Shown piece by piece: positions 8,737-17,577 of a stretch of 48,600 nucleotides of DNA. The notes beneath the pieces are model-generated. The model was given only the letters and a program-made list of their open reading frames with translations, did no database searches and was not told where the DNA came from. Made by a program: the position numbers and the translations under genes. Origin of the DNA: Gammaproteobacteria bacterium. GTDB lineage: Bacteria > Pseudomonadota > Gammaproteobacteria > Steroidobacterales > Steroidobacteraceae. The stretch's first letter is position 1. Every line of letters starts with the position of its first letter. The DNA lies in contig DAHXNV010000004.1 in assembly GCA_027365225.1 (NCBI GenBank), forward strand, positions 45,875 through 94,474, read 5' to 3'.

Positions 8737-9915
8737 GTGATCGTGCTGCCCGCTTATCTGCTCGCGCTGGCGTTCGCGGCCATCGGCGTTGCGGCCTGGC
8801 TGCTCGGGCGGCTTACCGGTGATCGGCGCACCGTGCGGCTGCCGCGCGACTACTACATCGGCCTCGATCATCTCATCAACGACCGATTCGACCACGCCGT
8901 GGAAGTATTTGCGCGCATGGCCGAGGCGGGCGATGCCGCGGAGATTCAATTCGCGCTCGGCAGCCTCTTTCGGCGGCGCGGCGAGGTCGATCGGGCGATC
9001 GCCGTGCATACGCGGCTGCGCGAGCAGGGCGATGCGGGTCTGCGCGGCAAGGCGACGTTCGCGCTGGCGTTGGATTACTTGAGTGCCGGGCTGATGGATC
9101 GGGCCGAGCTGCTGTTCCAGGAGCTGACGGCCTCGGCCGAGTATCGCCACACGGCGCTCGATCAACTGCTGCGCATTTATGAGTCGCAGGGCGACTGGAC
9201 CAACGCGTTGCAGACTCTGCAAGCCCTGCCCTTGCACGTCCAGGCCGAGCGTGGCCGCATTGCGGCGCATTATCTGTGCGAACTCGCCGAGCAGTCGCTC
9301 GCGCAGGGGGACCGCGATCGCGCCCGCGAGCTGCTGCGCCAGGCGCGTGCCAGAGAGCGCGATCTGCCGCGTGCGCACATGCTCGCCGCGCGTATCGCCG
9401 AGTCCGATGGCGCGCGCGATGCGGCGCTCGAGGGCTATCTGCGGATCGTGCAGGCGCACCCGGCGCTCGCCCTCGAGATCATCCCGCGCGCGCTGGCGCA
9501 GGCGGAGACGGGGCAACAACCACGGGTGCTCGCCGCATTGTGGGAGCGGTTGCAACGCGCCGGTGAGACCAGCCCCCGGCATCTGGCGTGGTTGCTGGCC
9601 GGGGCGCTGCCACCGGCCGAGCTGCAGCATCTGGCCGACACGCAGGGACCGCAGGCCGCGCCCGCGGCCGAGGCGTACGCGCTCGCCCTGCTGCTGAAGC
9701 GGCTCGGCGATGGCACCGGCCGCTATCAGTGTGAGGAGTGTGGTCTGCTCAGCGCGGGCTGGTTCTGGCGCTGCCCCAAGTGCCGCACCTGGGACAGCAT
9801 GCGTCCGGCGGCGTTCAAGTGGGACGTCGCTCCGGACACGGCGGGCGCGCACCCCAGTCCGGTGGGGAAACGTGCGCGGGACGAGGCTCGCAATCTCAGT
9901 GACGTCGGGCGCTAA
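8737..9915 (+). CDS. lapB: lipopolysaccharide assembly protein B (TPR, rubredoxin-like)
   Basis: LapB (YciM) is an inner-membrane TPR protein that controls LpxC turnover through FtsH and YejM and so balances LPS synthesis. The sequence has an N-terminal membrane anchor (about 3-22), a row of TPR helices with [17 protein letters not shown] near the start, and a C-terminal metal-binding module with YQCEECG and CPKC motifs (about 327-350). The 392 residues are close to the E. coli 389. GTG start at 8737. The usual partner gene lapA, normally between ihfB and lapB, is absent: the 138-base gap holds no membrane-protein ORF. Confidence 0.93.
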   Translation: MIVLPAYLLALAFAAIGVAAWLLGRLTGDRRTVRLPRDYYIGLDHLINDRFDHAVEVFARMAEAGDAAEIQFALGSLFRRRGEVDRAIAVHTRLREQGDAGLRGKATFALALDYLSAGLMDRAELLFQELTASAEYRHTALDQLLRIYESQGDWTNALQTLQALPLHVQAERGRIAAHYLCELAEQSLAQGDRDRARELLRQARARERDLPRAHMLAARIAESDGARDAALEGYLRIVQAHPALALEIIPRALAQAETGQQPRVLAALWERLQRAGETSPRHLAWLLAGALPPAELQHLADTQGPQAAPAAEAYALALLLKRLGDGTGRYQCEECGLLSAGWFWRCPKCRTWDSMRPAAFKWDVAPDTAGAHPSPVGKRARDEARNLSDVGR

Positions 9916-9928
9916 ACTACTCGAATCA

Positions 9929-9956
9929 GGTCCCCCACGGGGACCGGGCAGGTTTT
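9929..9956 (+). terminator. hairpin with short T-run in the lapB-galU gap
   Basis: A perfect 7-bp stem GGTCCCC (9929-9935) / GGGGACC (9939-9945) with a 3-base loop, followed by TTTT at 9953-9956. It begins 13 bases after the lapB stop and ends only 12 bases before the galU ATG. The galU Shine-Dalgarno (GGAG, 9957-9960) directly follows the T-run. It could end lapB transcription or act as an attenuator in a galU leader. Confidence 0.5.
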
Positions 9957-9968
9957 GGAGACATTCAG

Positions 9969-10937
9969 ATGCGGACAGCACCGAAGTCGATCATTCGCAC
10001 GGCCGTGTTCCCGGTTGCCGGCAGGGGCACGCGCTTTCTGCCGGCCACCAAAGCCAGCCCGAAAGAGATGTTGCCGGTGGTCGACAAGCCGCTCATCCAG
10101 TACGCGGTCGAAGAGGCACTCGCCGCGGGCGCGACGCGTCTGGTGTTCATCACGGGCGCGGCCAAGCGCGCCATCGAGGATCATTTCGACTCGGATCAGG
10201 AACTCGAGCAACTGCTTCAGCGTCAGGGCAAGAGCAGCCTGCTCAACCAGATCCGTAGCGTGCTGCCCTCGTACGCCTCGTGCATCTACATTCGCCAGCC
10301 CGCGCCGCTCGGTCTCGGTCATGCGGTGCTGTGCGCGCAGCCGGCCGTCGGCTCCGAGCCGTTCTTCGTGCATCTGGCCGACGACCTGATTCGCAGCGAG
10401 GTTGCCTGCCTGAAGCAGATGGCCGATGTGTACGAGGCCAAGCGCGCCAGTGTCCTTGGCGTACAGTCGGTGCCACGCGCGGACACCGACAAATACGGCA
10501 TCGTTGCGGTGGAGGCCGACAAGTCGGCCACCAGCCGGGTCCGCAGCATCGTCGAGAAGCCCAAGCCGGCCGTGGCGCCCTCCAACCTGGCGGTGGTCGG
10601 GCGCTACGTGCTTGCGCCGTCGATCTTCGAGCACCTGGAGAAGCTCGGGCAGGGCGCGGGCGGGGAAATCCAGCTGACCGACGGGATCGCGGCACTGATG
10701 CGCGAGGAGGCGGTCTACGCCTACCGCTTCGCGGGCACGCGCTATGATTGCGGCAGCAAGCTCGGGTATCTGCAGGCCACCGTCGAGTACGCCCTCGGAC
10801 ATCCCGAGCTCGGCAAGGAGTTTCGCCGTTACCTGCGGGACCTGCAGCTCAAGACGGCGAGGTCCGAGGGGGGAGCGCGCCACGCCAACGGCGGGGGGGC
10901 CACCCGACGGACTGCCCCGCCGGTCCCCTCGGCCTGA
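9969..10937 (+). CDS. galU: UTP--glucose-1-phosphate uridylyltransferase
   Basis: Makes UDP-glucose for LPS, capsule and glycan synthesis. The N-terminal nucleotide-binding motif [22 protein letters not shown] and the downstream [20 protein letters not shown] and VEKP stretches are diagnostic of bacterial GalU. At 322 residues it is slightly longer than usual because of a low-complexity tail rich in Gly, Arg, Pro and Ala after about residue 300. GGAG (9957-9960) serves the ATG. It converges with the FUSC gene with 13 bases between the stops. Confidence 0.95.
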   Translation: MRTAPKSIIRTAVFPVAGRGTRFLPATKASPKEMLPVVDKPLIQYAVEEALAAGATRLVFITGAAKRAIEDHFDSDQELEQLLQRQGKSSLLNQIRSVLPSYASCIYIRQPAPLGLGHAVLCAQPAVGSEPFFVHLADDLIRSEVACLKQMADVYEAKRASVLGVQSVPRADTDKYGIVAVEADKSATSRVRSIVEKPKPAVAPSNLAVVGRYVLAPSIFEHLEKLGQGAGGEIQLTDGIAALMREEAVYAYRFAGTRYDCGSKLGYLQATVEYALGHPELGKEFRRYLRDLQLKTARSEGGARHANGGGATRRTAPPVPSA

Positions 10938-10958
10938 CCCGCCGAATTATTCAGGCCG
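10930..10958. terminator. convergent hairpin formed by the two stop codons
   Basis: CGGCCTGA (10930-10937) and TCAGGCCG (10951-10958) form an 8-bp perfect stem with a 13-base AT-containing loop. The TGA in the left arm is the galU stop and the TCA in the right arm is the complement of the FUSC gene stop, so both genes end inside the same symmetrical hairpin. There is no long T-run in either direction. Confidence 0.5.
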
Positions 10959-13050
10959 GTTGTGCGATGAGCGCCGCGGACGCGGCGCGCGAGACGATGT
11001 GGGCGACGGTGTCGATGCTGTCGACCACCCGGTCGCAGCTGCCGATCAGTTCCGCGGTGGCCCCGCCGGCGGACGCGGCCTCGAGCGTGCGCGCCAGATG
11101 TCGCTGCAGGGCGCGGATGGGCGGCAGCTCACCGGGCGCGCGCTGTGCGCTCAAGGCATCGGCCACCTCGCGCAGCGCCGCGGCGCAGTCGAGGACCAGG
11201 GACTTTGTCGCTGCACCGCCGATCACTCTGCCGTGCTGCGAGCTCAGCGCCTCGAGCGTCATGATCGCCCGCGCCAGGCGGTTGCCGTTGGTCAGTAACG
11301 ATTGGGCGAGCTCGGCGAGCGCCGGCGGCGTGGCCGGTTCGGCGAGCAGTCGCTTGACCGATGCCTCTGCGTTGATGCGTGCGACACGCGCGCCCTGGCG
11401 CGCTTCGTGCCGCTCGGGCGCGTTAGCCGTGAGGATCGCGCCCAGATAGGTTGCATAAGCCAGCAGCGATTGGGCCAGCATGTCCCGCGCGCGTCCTTTC
11501 TCCCAGGTCGGCCACAGGCCGTAAGCGGCGAGCGCCACCACGCTGCCGAGCACGGTGTCGATCAGCCGGGCGATGACGGTCGGCTCCGGCCTCTCGCCCA
11601 CGAATGCCAGCAGCAGCACCACCAAGCCGGTGAGACAGGCGACCGCCGCCGCGTAGTGCACGTTGCCGAGGTAGCGATATCCCGCGCACAGCGCCGCCAG
11701 CACGGCCAGGTGGATCCAGGCGTTGGCCGGCAGCACGAGCACCAGCGCCGTGGTGAGGACCAGGCCGAGCACGGTGCCGGCCATGCGCAACAGCCCGTAG
11801 CTGAGCGTGCCGGCGTAATCCGCCCGCAGCACGATCGCCACCGTCATCGGCAGCCAGTAACCGTGCTTGAGCGGCAATATCCGCCCGAGCCACAGCGCCA
11901 GCGAGAAGCACACCGCGGTGCGGATGGCATGGCGGAACGCGGCGGAGCGGGGCGTGAGACTGGCCGTGAAGATCGCGAGCGCGGACTGCGGGCGCAGTGC
12001 GCTCGGCAGTTGCCGATCTTCGACCCCGGCGCCCCTGGTGCCCCGTATCCCGGCCCTGCCGGCATTACGGACCGCGGCGGCGAGCTGCCCGGAGAGCGCC
12101 TGCAAGTGCCGCCAGGGCGCGCCCGGTACGGCCGGCTCCTGCGCGGCGGCACGCCGCTCGGCGCTCTGCAAGGCCTGTAACGCCTCGCTCATGGCGTGGG
12201 CCGGATCGCCTCCGGCCATGACGGCCGCGGCGATGGCATCGAGCAGCGCGGCTGCCTCGTGTTGCACGAGAGGACCGATCCGCGTGTCGAGGGCTTGCGC
12301 GCCGAGCGCAATCAGCTCCAAGCGGATTCGCTCGGCCAGTTCCAACATGACGCCGAAGTACTCCATGACGGGCCCGCGCGCGCGGTGCGGCCCGAGCAGA
12401 GTATGTTGCAGGTCGGTCATGGCGCCGGTGAGTTCGAGCGCGCTGCCGGCGTCAGGGGTTGCGCCGCGGGCCATGGCGGCCAATCCCCGATACACGGTCG
12501 CGAGCGCGGCGCGCTCCGGGCCATAGCGCTGCAGCGGCCAGGCGGCGATCGAGAGCAACGTCAGCAGCACTCCGCCGGCGGTGACCTCGAGCGTCAATTG
12601 CAGCGCCGCCGACAGGGTCGGCGCCGGCAGATCCGTGGCGATGACGAGCAGGATCATCGAGGTCATGCCCACCCGGGCGACGGCATCGCCGAATGCCACC
12701 AGCAGCGCGCCGAAAAAGCCGATCGCCAGACTGGCGAGCAGCAGCGCCGCAAGATGATGGTTCAGCGTCAGGCCGAGCAAGCTCGCCAGTCCCCCGGCGG
12801 CCGACACGGCCAGCAGCAGTGTCAGCCGCTCGCGGTAGGGTCCGGGCTGGTCGGAGTACATCGTGACCAGCGCCCCGATGCTGACCGCGATGCCGGCGAG
12901 CACGTTGCCGCTGCCAATGCCCCACACCAGGGGTAGTACCACCGCGGCGGTGTTGCGCACCAGGACCGTCCAGGGCAGCTGCGCCGGCCCGGTTGCCAGC
13001 AGCGTCGCGAGCAGTTTGGCGCGCGTGCTCTCAGGGGGATATCGCATCAT
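10951..13050 (-). CDS. FUSC-family (YccS/AaeB-like) inner-membrane protein
   Basis: A 699-residue protein with two membrane blocks (about 30-175 and 375-520), each with several closely spaced hydrophobic helices, separated and followed by soluble alpha-helical regions. This 6TM-soluble-6TM-soluble plan is that of the fusaric acid resistance-like family (YccS, YhfK, AaeB). Members export aromatic acids or have unknown roles, so the substrate cannot be stated. The second block begins with HAIRTAVCFSLALWLGRILPLKHGYWLPMT, the conserved FUSC core. It lies 114 bases after the kinase gene and reads in the same direction, so it may be the last gene of the efflux operon. Confidence 0.8.
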   Translation of the reverse strand: MMRYPPESTRAKLLATLLATGPAQLPWTVLVRNTAAVVLPLVWGIGSGNVLAGIAVSIGALVTMYSDQPGPYRERLTLLLAVSAAGGLASLLGLTLNHHLAALLLASLAIGFFGALLVAFGDAVARVGMTSMILLVIATDLPAPTLSAALQLTLEVTAGGVLLTLLSIAAWPLQRYGPERAALATVYRGLAAMARGATPDAGSALELTGAMTDLQHTLLGPHRARGPVMEYFGVMLELAERIRLELIALGAQALDTRIGPLVQHEAAALLDAIAAAVMAGGDPAHAMSEALQALQSAERRAAAQEPAVPGAPWRHLQALSGQLAAAVRNAGRAGIRGTRGAGVEDRQLPSALRPQSALAIFTASLTPRSAAFRHAIRTAVCFSLALWLGRILPLKHGYWLPMTVAIVLRADYAGTLSYGLLRMAGTVLGLVLTTALVLVLPANAWIHLAVLAALCAGYRYLGNVHYAAAVACLTGLVVLLLAFVGERPEPTVIARLIDTVLGSVVALAAYGLWPTWEKGRARDMLAQSLLAYATYLGAILTANAPERHEARQGARVARINAEASVKRLLAEPATPPALAELAQSLLTNGNRLARAIMTLEALSSQHGRVIGGAATKSLVLDCAAALREVADALSAQRAPGELPPIRALQRHLARTLEAASAGGATAELIGSCDRVVDSIDTVAHIVSRAASAALIAQPA

Positions 13051-13164
13051 GGTCCTCGGCGATTCGGCGGATGTACGGGTTGTGCGGCGGATTGTAATGA
13101 CCGGGGCGTGGCGCGCCGAGTCATGGTCGGAGCGAGGTCGCGCGCTGCGGCCGCAACCGCGCCC

Positions 13165-14487
13165 TCAGGGCAGATATATCGAGACTCGCGCGCCGCCGCC
13201 GGGGCGGTTGGCGATGTCGAGGCGCCCGGCATGAGCCTCGATGATCTCGCGGCACAGCGTGAGCCCGAGGCCCGTGCCGGAGGGCTTGGTCGAGAAAAAC
13301 GGCAGCAACGCATCGCGCAGCGCCGCTTCGGTGAACCCTGCGCCGCGGTCGGCGACCTCGATCTGAAACCCCGGTGCGCGTTCGCGCACGCTCACGGTGA
13401 TCTCCCCGGGGTCCGAGCCGGATTCGGCAGCGTTTTTCACCAGATTGATCATGACCTGCTCGAGCTGCGCGGCGTCGAAATTCCCCGGGCGCTCGGGGAG
13501 GGTGCCCTCGATGCGAAATTCCAGGGTCGCGGCCAGTCGCGCGATGAACGCGGACCAGGCGAGCGGTGCCGGCCGGGGACGTGGCAATTTGGCGAAGCGC
13601 GCGTACCCGTCGATGAAGACTGCCAGGTGCGCCGTGCGGTCCCCGATGGTGGAGAAGATGCGCTCGAATTGCGGACCGAGAGCGGCCGGATCGCATTGCT
13701 GGGCGAGCAACTTGCCCGAGTGCACCAGGGAGCTGATCGGGGCGAGGGAGTTATTGAGCTCATGGGCGATCACGCGGATGACCTTCTTCCACACCGCGAT
13801 CTCTTGCGCGGTGAGCTCGCGGGTCAGGCGCTCGAGCAGCCAGAGCTGGTGCGGCCGGGTATTGAGCTGAAAGGCGCGCCGGGAGAAGCGGTAGACCTCG
13901 TTTTCCGAGCCGGTGCCGAGGGTGAACAGCGTGTCGTCGCTGCCCGCAACCGCCGTACGCAACTCCCGCGGCTGCTCGCGCAGCAACACCTCGAGCTCCA
14001 GGCCCTCGAGTTTGCTGCCGCCGTTGAGCAGCGCGCGCGCGGCGATGTTCCCGTACACGATCCGCCCCGCGTCGTTGCTTAGTACCAACGCATGCGGGGT
14101 GGTCTGCAGAACGGTGTCGAGCAGCAGCTCGCGCTGATACAGATCGAATCGCTCGCGCCGCAGCACCGCTCCGAGCCCGTTATAGGCCTCGACCAGGGTG
14201 CGCAACTCCTCGATGCGTGGTGTGGCGATGGTGACGCTGAAATCCCGCTCGCGCAGGCTGCCGATCGCGCCGCGGAGCGCCGCGAGCGTCGTGCGCCAGG
14301 GGCGCGCGGCGCGCTGCGCGAGCCATGCGAGCACCGGCACGCACACGAGCAGCGCCAGCGCGAGCCCGAGCACGGGCGAGGCGAGCCAGTGCAGGGCCGC
14401 GGCGGTCAAGCCCGCGGCGATCAGCGCCTGGGCGGCGAGCGCCAGGCTCATGCGAGCGGTGATCGACCCGCGCAGCCTACCGGCCAT
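13165..14487 (-). CDS. NtrY-like sensor histidine kinase
   Basis: Two-component sensor of 440 residues: two N-terminal membrane helices (about 15-58), a HAMP-like linker, a PAS-like region (about 120-225), a phosphoacceptor His242 in the NtrY/NtrB-type box IAHELNNSLAPI, and a HATPase domain with NLVKNAAES (N box), DRGAGF and GTGLGL. No large periplasmic loop is visible, so it probably senses within the membrane or in the cytoplasm. The ATG overlaps the end of the response regulator gene by 11 bases, so the two are co-translated and form a pair. It most likely controls the upstream efflux genes. Confidence 0.88.
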   Translation of the reverse strand: MAGRLRGSITARMSLALAAQALIAAGLTAAALHWLASPVLGLALALLVCVPVLAWLAQRAARPWRTTLAALRGAIGSLRERDFSVTIATPRIEELRTLVEAYNGLGAVLRRERFDLYQRELLLDTVLQTTPHALVLSNDAGRIVYGNIAARALLNGGSKLEGLELEVLLREQPRELRTAVAGSDDTLFTLGTGSENEVYRFSRRAFQLNTRPHQLWLLERLTRELTAQEIAVWKKVIRVIAHELNNSLAPISSLVHSGKLLAQQCDPAALGPQFERIFSTIGDRTAHLAVFIDGYARFAKLPRPRPAPLAWSAFIARLAATLEFRIEGTLPERPGNFDAAQLEQVMINLVKNAAESGSDPGEITVSVRERAPGFQIEVADRGAGFTEAALRDALLPFFSTKPSGTGLGLTLCREIIEAHAGRLDIANRPGGGARVSIYLP

Positions 14488-15859
14488 CGTTGGCCTTCAG
14501 ACCGAGCTTCTCCATGCGGCGGTACAGCGCCTGTCGGGACAAGCCGAGCTCGCGCGCCGCACGCGATACGTTGCCGCCGTTGCGCTCGAGGGTCGTTTCG
14601 AGCCCGAGGCGATCGAGGGACCCTGACTCGGTGTCGCCCGCCGGCTCCACGTGCGGCAGGTTGAGCGCCCCGACGTCGATCAGCGGCGCCTCGGACAACA
14701 GGCATGCGCGCCGGATGACGTTGCGCAGCTCGCGCACGTTGCCTGGCCACGGATAACGGGCCAGCGCGTACTCGGCCTCGCGCGAGAGCGCACGGTTCGG
14801 CTCGAGAAAGTGGCGCGCCAGCGGCACGATGTCCTCGGGACGGCGCGCCAGCGGCGGCACTTCCAACTCGATCACGTTCAAGCGGTAATACAGATCTTCG
14901 CGAAAGGCTCCGGCGCGGATCGCCGCGCGCAGATCTGCATTGGTGGCCGCCACCAGCCGCACCGGCGCGCGCCGCGTAATGCTCGATCCCAAGCGCTCGA
15001 ATTCTCCGGTCTGCAGCACCCGCAGCAGCTTGGCTTGGCCGAGCGGCTCGAGGGTGGCGAGCTCGTCGAGGAACAACGTTCCGCCGCTCGCGGCCTCGAA
15101 GCGTCCGATGCGCGCCCGCGCACCGGTGAACGCACCGGCCTCGGTGCCGAACAGCTCCGCCTCCATCAGGTCATGGGGCAGGGCGCCGAGATTGACCTTC
15201 ACGTAGGGGCCGGTGCGGACGGAAGAATTCGCCTGAATGATGTCGGCGAGCACTTCCTTGCCGGCGCCGTTCGGTCCGGTGATCAGCACCGGCACGTCCG
15301 CGTGCGCGATCTGGGCGGCCACCGAGACCAGCGTGTGCATCGCGTCGCTCTCGTAGATCGCCCCGCGCAGATCGAAGCGGCCCGCGAGCGACTCGCGCGC
15401 CCTGCGCCGCCGCGAGCGCAGCGCGGCGGCTTCGAGGCGCGCACGGCGCAGCTCGAGCAGATTGCGCACAGTGGTGAGCAGACGCTCATCGTCCCAAGGC
15501 TTGGCGATGTAGTCGGCGGCTCCGGCCTTGACGAGATCGACCGCCGTCTCGAGGTGCGTCCAGGCGGTCAGCAGCACGATGGGTACATCGGGGTGCTGCC
15601 GGCGGATCGCGTGAAACAGCGCCACGCCTTCCTCGCCTGCGGTGGCCTCCCGGCGGAAGTTCATGTCTTGGATGACGAGGTCGACCGCTTCGCGCTGCAA
15701 CAGCGCGAGAGCCTCGGGCGGGGAGGCCGCACCGAGCAGCTGCGCGCCGTGCAGGCAGAACAGCACCTCGAGCGCGGTCCGCACCGCCTCGTTGTCATCG
15801 ATGACCAGCACGAGGCTGTGTGCGAGGCTCGCGCGCGACTGCCCGGGCAGACTACTCAT
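14477..15859 (-). CDS. NtrC-family sigma-54-dependent response regulator
   Basis: A 460-residue enhancer-binding protein. The receiver has the acidic pair Asp21/Asp22, phosphoacceptor Asp65 (VIQDMNF), Thr98 and Lys120. The AAA+ domain has a Walker A at 195-202 (GPNGAGKE, with Ala where Thr is usual), the sigma-54-contacting GAFTGA loop at 242-247, and Walker B LFLDE. A Fis-type helix-turn-helix (NVSRAARELGLSRQALYRRM) ends the protein. The start ATG at 15859 fits the receiver boundary; an in-frame extension to 15958 is Arg/Pro-rich and unlikely. It is probably the activator of the sigma-54 promoter at 22288-22303, giving positive feedback because its own gene is in that operon. Confidence 0.9.
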   Translation of the reverse strand: MSSLPGQSRASLAHSLVLVIDDNEAVRTALEVLFCLHGAQLLGAASPPEALALLQREAVDLVIQDMNFRREATAGEEGVALFHAIRRQHPDVPIVLLTAWTHLETAVDLVKAGAADYIAKPWDDERLLTTVRNLLELRRARLEAAALRSRRRRARESLAGRFDLRGAIYESDAMHTLVSVAAQIAHADVPVLITGPNGAGKEVLADIIQANSSVRTGPYVKVNLGALPHDLMEAELFGTEAGAFTGARARIGRFEAASGGTLFLDELATLEPLGQAKLLRVLQTGEFERLGSSITRRAPVRLVAATNADLRAAIRAGAFREDLYYRLNVIELEVPPLARRPEDIVPLARHFLEPNRALSREAEYALARYPWPGNVRELRNVIRRACLLSEAPLIDVGALNLPHVEPAGDTESGSLDRLGLETTLERNGGNVSRAARELGLSRQALYRRMEKLGLKANDGR

Positions 15860-15997
15860 CCGGGCGATGGTACCGGATCGGACCGAGCGCCGCCGGCTCG
15901 GGCGCCGGGCACGACCCGTGCGCAGGCCACTGCCGCCGGGAGGGTTCCTTGCCGGCATTCCCGGGCTCGAAAGCGCGCAAGCCCGAGCGCGCCGAAT

Positions 15998-17455
15998 TCA
16001 CTTCAGTCGAGCGGCGGGGGTCATGTCCTGGGAAGTCGGCTCGCCGTGGCGGACCGGCACGACTCGGGTGAGCCAGGAATTGATGGCGCGCACCTCGGCC
16101 GGGTAGAGCATGCCGGCGGCGTACTGCAGCTGAACGAGGCTGTCGATGTAGGCGTAGCGGCTGGTGGCGTAATTGGTCTGGGCCGACACCAGTGTGCTCA
16201 GGGCGTTGAGCACGTCGACTTCCGTTTCCCGGCCGACCTTGTATCCGTCCTCGGTGGCGGTATAAGCGGCCTTGCTCGACACGAGGGCCTGGCTCAGCGC
16301 GCGCACGTCGGCGATGCCGGTGATCACCCCGAGGTAGGCCGTGCGCGTCTGTTCAATGATCGAGCGGGAGGTGACCTGCACCGCGTCATTGGCCGCGATC
16401 GACTGGTACTCGGCCTGGTGAATGCGCGCCTCGTCGCCGCCGCCGCTGAAGATCGGCAGGGAGAATTCGATGCCGATCTGGCGGTCGTTGTCGGCTCCGC
16501 CGAGGCCGTGGAACAGGTGGCCGAATACCGCCTCGTTGGTGGAGTTGTCGGTGTAGGAGCGACTGGCGAACAGCTGAATCGAGGGGAGGTCGCTGCCGTA
16601 GGCGGCGCGTACACCGTCTGCGGCAGCCTTGGCCGCGAGGCGGCTCGCGATCAAGCTCAGGTTCTGCCGCAGCGCCGTCTGCACCCAGGCGTGCCGGTCG
16701 GCCGGATCGGGCATGGCGAGCGGCAGGTGCGGACCCGGCTCGGCCAGTGAGCGGTAGTGCCGGCCGGTGATCGCCTGCAGCTGATCCTCGGCGGCCGAGA
16801 GCGCCTGCTCGTCGACGATGACTTCGGCGGCCGCCGCGTCGCGCGCCGCGCGCGCCTGCTGGACGTCCGTTATGGCGATCATGCCGATGCGGTATTCCTT
16901 GCGGGCGCGAGTGGTCTCGAGCGTCAGGGCCTCGAGCGAGGACTGCTGCGCGTGCAGCGTATCGAGCGCCGCAAGGACGTTGAAATAGGCTTGCGCGGTG
17001 CTCAGGATCAGACCTTGGGTCGCGGCTTCGTAGTTCGCCTGCGCCTCGGCGACCTGATGATCGGCGGCCTTGAGGTTCATCCAGTCCGTCCACGAGAACA
17101 GAGTCTCGCTGAGATTCAGGCTCCAGCTCTTGCCGGTGGTGTTCTCGGCATACGGCAGTTGATAGCTGTAGAGCGAGCCGCTGGAGGTGGAGCTGATCTG
17201 GCCGGCTCGGCCGGAGGAGTGGTTCCACGTCTCGCCGGCCGAGGCGCTGAGCTGCGGCAGCAAGAGCGCAAAGGCTTCGGGGCGCGCCTCGCGGGCCGCC
17301 CTGTAGTTCGCGTGCGCCTGGCGGTAAATCGGGTCATGCCGCACGGCCTGGTGATAGACCTCAAGGAAGTTCGTCGCCGAGGCGGCGGTGGCGACACCGA
17401 GGGCGAGCGCGCCGCCGAGCAGCGCCACGGCACAGTGAGGGGCAATGTTTCGCAT
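15998..17455 (-). CDS. TolC-family outer-membrane efflux protein
   Basis: Outer-membrane channel-tunnel subunit of 485 residues. It has a signal peptide ending near ATAASA (about residue 27) and two long repeat halves of coiled alpha-helices. Typical elements include LPQLSAS, WSLNLSETLFSW, LPIFSGG and the equatorial Gln/Ala-rich helices. Its position after an adaptor, an ATPase and two permeases says it is the exit duct of the ABC efflux system. GAGGAAA lies upstream of the ATG. A 122-base gap separates it from the preceding permease, enough for an internal promoter. Confidence 0.9.
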   Translation of the reverse strand: MRNIAPHCAVALLGGALALGVATAASATNFLEVYHQAVRHDPIYRQAHANYRAAREARPEAFALLLPQLSASAGETWNHSSGRAGQISSTSSGSLYSYQLPYAENTTGKSWSLNLSETLFSWTDWMNLKAADHQVAEAQANYEAATQGLILSTAQAYFNVLAALDTLHAQQSSLEALTLETTRARKEYRIGMIAITDVQQARAARDAAAAEVIVDEQALSAAEDQLQAITGRHYRSLAEPGPHLPLAMPDPADRHAWVQTALRQNLSLIASRLAAKAAADGVRAAYGSDLPSIQLFASRSYTDNSTNEAVFGHLFHGLGGADNDRQIGIEFSLPIFSGGGDEARIHQAEYQSIAANDAVQVTSRSIIEQTRTAYLGVITGIADVRALSQALVSSKAAYTATEDGYKVGRETEVDVLNALSTLVSAQTNYATSRYAYIDSLVQLQYAAGMLYPAEVRAINSWLTRVVPVRHGEPTSQDMTPAARLK

Positions 17456-17543
17456 GGGGTTTCCTCATCCAGATAAAGGCTTGCTGGGACGCGAGCGGGC
17501 CGGGATTGATACGCCGGACGGTCGCAACGGCCGACGCAACCGG

Positions 17544-17558
17544 GCAAGACACACGCCG
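17544..17558 (-). promoter_or_regulatory. possible second sigma-54 promoter before tolC
   Basis: On the - strand the sequence CGGCGTGTGTCTTGC keeps the invariant GG and GC 10 bases apart and the TT before GC, but lacks A5 and C6 of the consensus TGGCACG-N4-TTGCW. It would start transcription near 17533, about 78 bases before the tolC ATG. This is a weaker match than the site at 22288-22303, and no enhancer repeats are visible next to it. Confidence 0.25.
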
Positions 17559-17577
17559 CGGCGCACTCCCTCGGGCT

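Noticed and set aside
6451-9981. 1176-codon antisense ORF opposite rpsA, ihfB and lapB
   Set aside because: It is a shadow: it spans three well-supported genes, has no recognisable domain, and its composition mirrors the complement of the real coding frames.
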